Shown piece by piece: positions 62,201-64,000 of a stretch of DNA of 64,000 bases. Every line of letters starts with the position of its first letter. Position 1 is the stretch's first letter. The stretch spans positions 174,001 through 238,000 of the forward strand of contig JAFEUB010000907.1 of the NCBI GenBank assembly GCA_024529925.1, in the 5' to 3' direction. This DNA comes from Ophthalmolycus amberensis. Taxonomy: Eukaryota > Chordata > Actinopteri > Perciformes > Zoarcidae. The position numbers and the translations under genes are program-made. A model generated the notes under the pieces. The model did not search any database. It was not told the DNA's origin and saw only the letters and a program-made list of their open reading frames with translations.

Positions 62201-63406
62201 TGGATGTACATCAGCTGCAGGTTAAGCCCATTTAAAAATACAGTACCTTGTCCTTCGCGTAGGCCTGCAAGATGTTGGGTCTTTTGGGGGCAGCAGTGAC
62301 CTGAGGCTGGATACGGGTGCTTGGGCTGTGATAAGAGCTATCAAAACCAGCAAAGGATGATCTTGATGACCCTGCCACCACTTGGCCAGGAACACGAGGG
62401 GGAGGGGCTCGCGTTAAAGGGGGGTCAAGGCGTTGCCGCTTCACCACGTGGGGGCTGTAGTCCTCATTCTGCCTCCTGCAAGAAACACGATGATGGTGGG
62501 AATTCTGTAATCAAGACTCCCAAGAGAAAAGATGTCTTTCAAGGTTTTATTCTCAAGAATAAACTTGCAAGCAACTAAAACAAATAGTGATACCGTTTCC
62601 AACGGTCCATCTTTATGCTTTCAAGGAGACATATGCCTATTGCTGGAACATCGTGATTGGTTAGAGAAGATGGTGTACATTTCTGATTGAATATGACATA
62701 CTATCATAAGTTACACAAAAGACCATCACCACATTGGTTAACATTAGTTGATTACCTCTATTTGCAGGTGTATATATATACTCATATGTAACTGCACCAC
62801 AATGTTTACTCAGTCAATGTGAGATCACTCTAACAATGTCAGAGTATTCTCTGTACTTTTCATCTCGCAGTATAAAATACAATAATACAACTTAAATTAT
62901 TCCCAGACACCATTAAATTGATGTTTATGTTTATACTTGTATTTTCCCACCACAATATGGAAACATGTGACAAGACAAGCTAAAGGTAGATGTTCATAAA
63001 TTACAGATTATTCAGTCATGAATAAATGGTGAAACATCATACTTGCGCCCATTGGTCATAGTTGGTGTGTGAGGAGGGACTGAAGGAGGGACTGGGGAGA
63101 GTGGTCTGGGCTTCCATTCATATGGAGGAAACCTCTGTAGTCCAGGAACAGAGAAGCTACCACACAAACACACTTATTACTGAACAGTACACAGAAGCGC
63201 AGAAGTAACCATTTAGTAGTATTTTAGTGACGCAGCTGATGTCTATCACACCACAGCAATTGGTTTCTTCGTCAGGCTCACTTGTTGACACCAGCCAGCC
63301 GCCGGTCGTTGTAATCGTAGCACCGGGGCACGAGTGTTGGCGGCGGCGGGTACAAGCCTTCTCGGTAGTCTAACCGCTGTCTCGGTACGGCGTTGCGGGG
63401 AAACAT
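59206..63406 (-). CDS. tent2: Cytoplasmic poly(A) RNA polymerase GLD2 (terminal nucleotidyltransferase 2)
   Basis: TENT2/PAPD4/GLD2 adds adenosines to the 3' ends of mRNAs and some microRNAs in the cytoplasm. It needs RNA-binding partners because it lacks its own RNA-binding domain. Coding exons (5' to 3'): 63282-63406, 63043-63156, 62247-62475, 62024-62138, 61858-61946, 61692-61749, 61443-61509, 61266-61342, 60948-61076, 60825-60868, 60449-60585, 59587-59678, 59404-59483 and 59206-59298, giving 482 residues (human 484) with no frame break. The N-terminus is low-complexity with a basic VVKRQRLD patch. The catalytic GSSMNGLGCRSSDADL (about 202-217) carries the DxD pair. The third acidic residue is in LEFDLN (about 271). 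The PAP-associated part has SLGELLLGFLKYYATDF, and the end has RKDLNSILPVRA. Exon 5 has a second donor giving 13 more residues. Confidence 0.96.
60297..60345. repeat. Purine-rich tandem repeat in tent2 intron
   Basis: Two copies of about 23-24 bp, GGGAGGAGAGGGAGGGGGGG-AC, follow one another. The + strand is nearly all purine with several G runs, so it could form a quadruplex or triplex. On the tent2 sense strand it is a polypyrimidine stretch. Confidence 0.85.
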
Positions 63407-64000
63407 GCTGCGGTTCTTCACAGAGCTCCAGCCTTAACTCCGCTGATTTCCTGAAAGCAAGACAACATAGCGACAATACGGCTGGTAACGTTAGTGTCCG
63501 CAAATACAGAATAACTATTGGCAACCACCAGTACTGAACTCATCAGAAAATTCAACAACAAACTTTTAGAATGCACAAATACACCTCGTATCTCGTTAAT
63601 GTCACGAGAACTTTCTCTGGAAACCGAAACTTACGTCCGAGCTAACGCTAGCTAATGCAACTATCGGTAAGTATATTATCACAAGATTCAACCTGCTTCA
63701 CTGTAGATGTGTTTGAAGACTGTGGCTATATACATATGTCACTGAATGTTTAAAAACAAACTGCTTTTTTTTAAACTCAAAAACGGAACTCTGTGACACT
63801 TACCAAATATCATGACACATGTAAACAAAACTGAAGGTGTTAGTTTCCTGAGAACCTACTTCCGCATTGATGCCATGACGTAATGGAACTGGATTTAAAG
63901 GGGACGTGGCCACGCGAGGTAAAGAGGAATCCACCCCAAGGGCAAAAGTATTTGTATCCAAATTAGTTTAATTTGGATGTGCAGTTTAAAGCTATGAAAC
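63407..64000 (-). promoter_or_regulatory. tent2: tent2 5' UTR exons and promoter region
   Basis: On the minus strand an acceptor (TTTCAG) at 63451-63452 begins the leader part of the start-codon exon (to 63450). GTAAGT donors end at least one upstream non-coding exon at 63635, and possibly another at about 63804. Further out, at 63860-63883, are an ETS-like CGGAAGT (minus) and a CRE-like TGACGTAA. The region has CpG pairs and no TATA box, as in housekeeping promoters. The last 100 bases hold no recognised gene. Confidence 0.45.

Noticed and set aside
1..64000. CRISPR array, operons or prokaryotic mobile elements
   Set aside because: No spaced direct repeats of that type. All genes are spliced vertebrate genes and the repeats are eukaryotic.

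Overview
The window is vertebrate nuclear DNA, almost certainly from a teleost fish. The genes are intron-rich with GT..AG splice sites, the proteins read clearly as fish-like versions of vertebrate families, and the gaps hold fish-typical repeats: two hAT-type elements, an L1 tail, a tRNA-derived SINE, and long CA and TA microsatellites. There are no prokaryotic operons, CRISPR arrays or tRNA/rRNA genes. Exon boundaries were derived by hand from splice sites, reading frame and family knowledge. No search was run.

From left to right there are six genes. (1) The 3' two thirds of cdk7 on + (88-2460), the CDK-activating kinase. (2) serinc5 on + (5909-26168), a multi-pass membrane protein with a 10 kb first intron that holds a second hAT element and LTR-like sequence. 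(3) thbs4 on - (28258-36207), a secreted pentameric thrombospondin, tail to tail with serinc5. (4) mtx3 on + (38622-42620), a mitochondrial outer-membrane metaxin, head to head with thbs4. (5) cmya5 on - (46316-56985), muscle myospryn with a large acidic exon followed by coiled coil, FN3 and SPRY parts. (6) tent2/papd4/gld2 on - (59206-63406), a cytoplasmic poly(A) polymerase.

The order and relative strands of tent2, cmya5, mtx3, thbs4 and serinc5 match my recollection of the human 5q14.1 block, read in reverse. This supports orthology. The genes do not form one pathway, although cmya5 and thbs4 both act in striated muscle or muscle-tendon tissue.

The most notable internal signal is a set of four reading-frame breaks, each explained by one extra base: one in thbs4, two in mtx3 and one in cmya5. 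All lie between about 30 and 53 kb, in genes otherwise intact with good splice sites. cdk7 (visible part), serinc5 and tent2 are clean. Sequence or assembly indels are the likeliest cause, but real allelic lesions cannot be excluded from this sequence alone. I did not find a convincing undescribed biological system. The other findings concern well-bounded transposons, candidate alternative splice sites, overlapping 3' ends and small unexplained structures.
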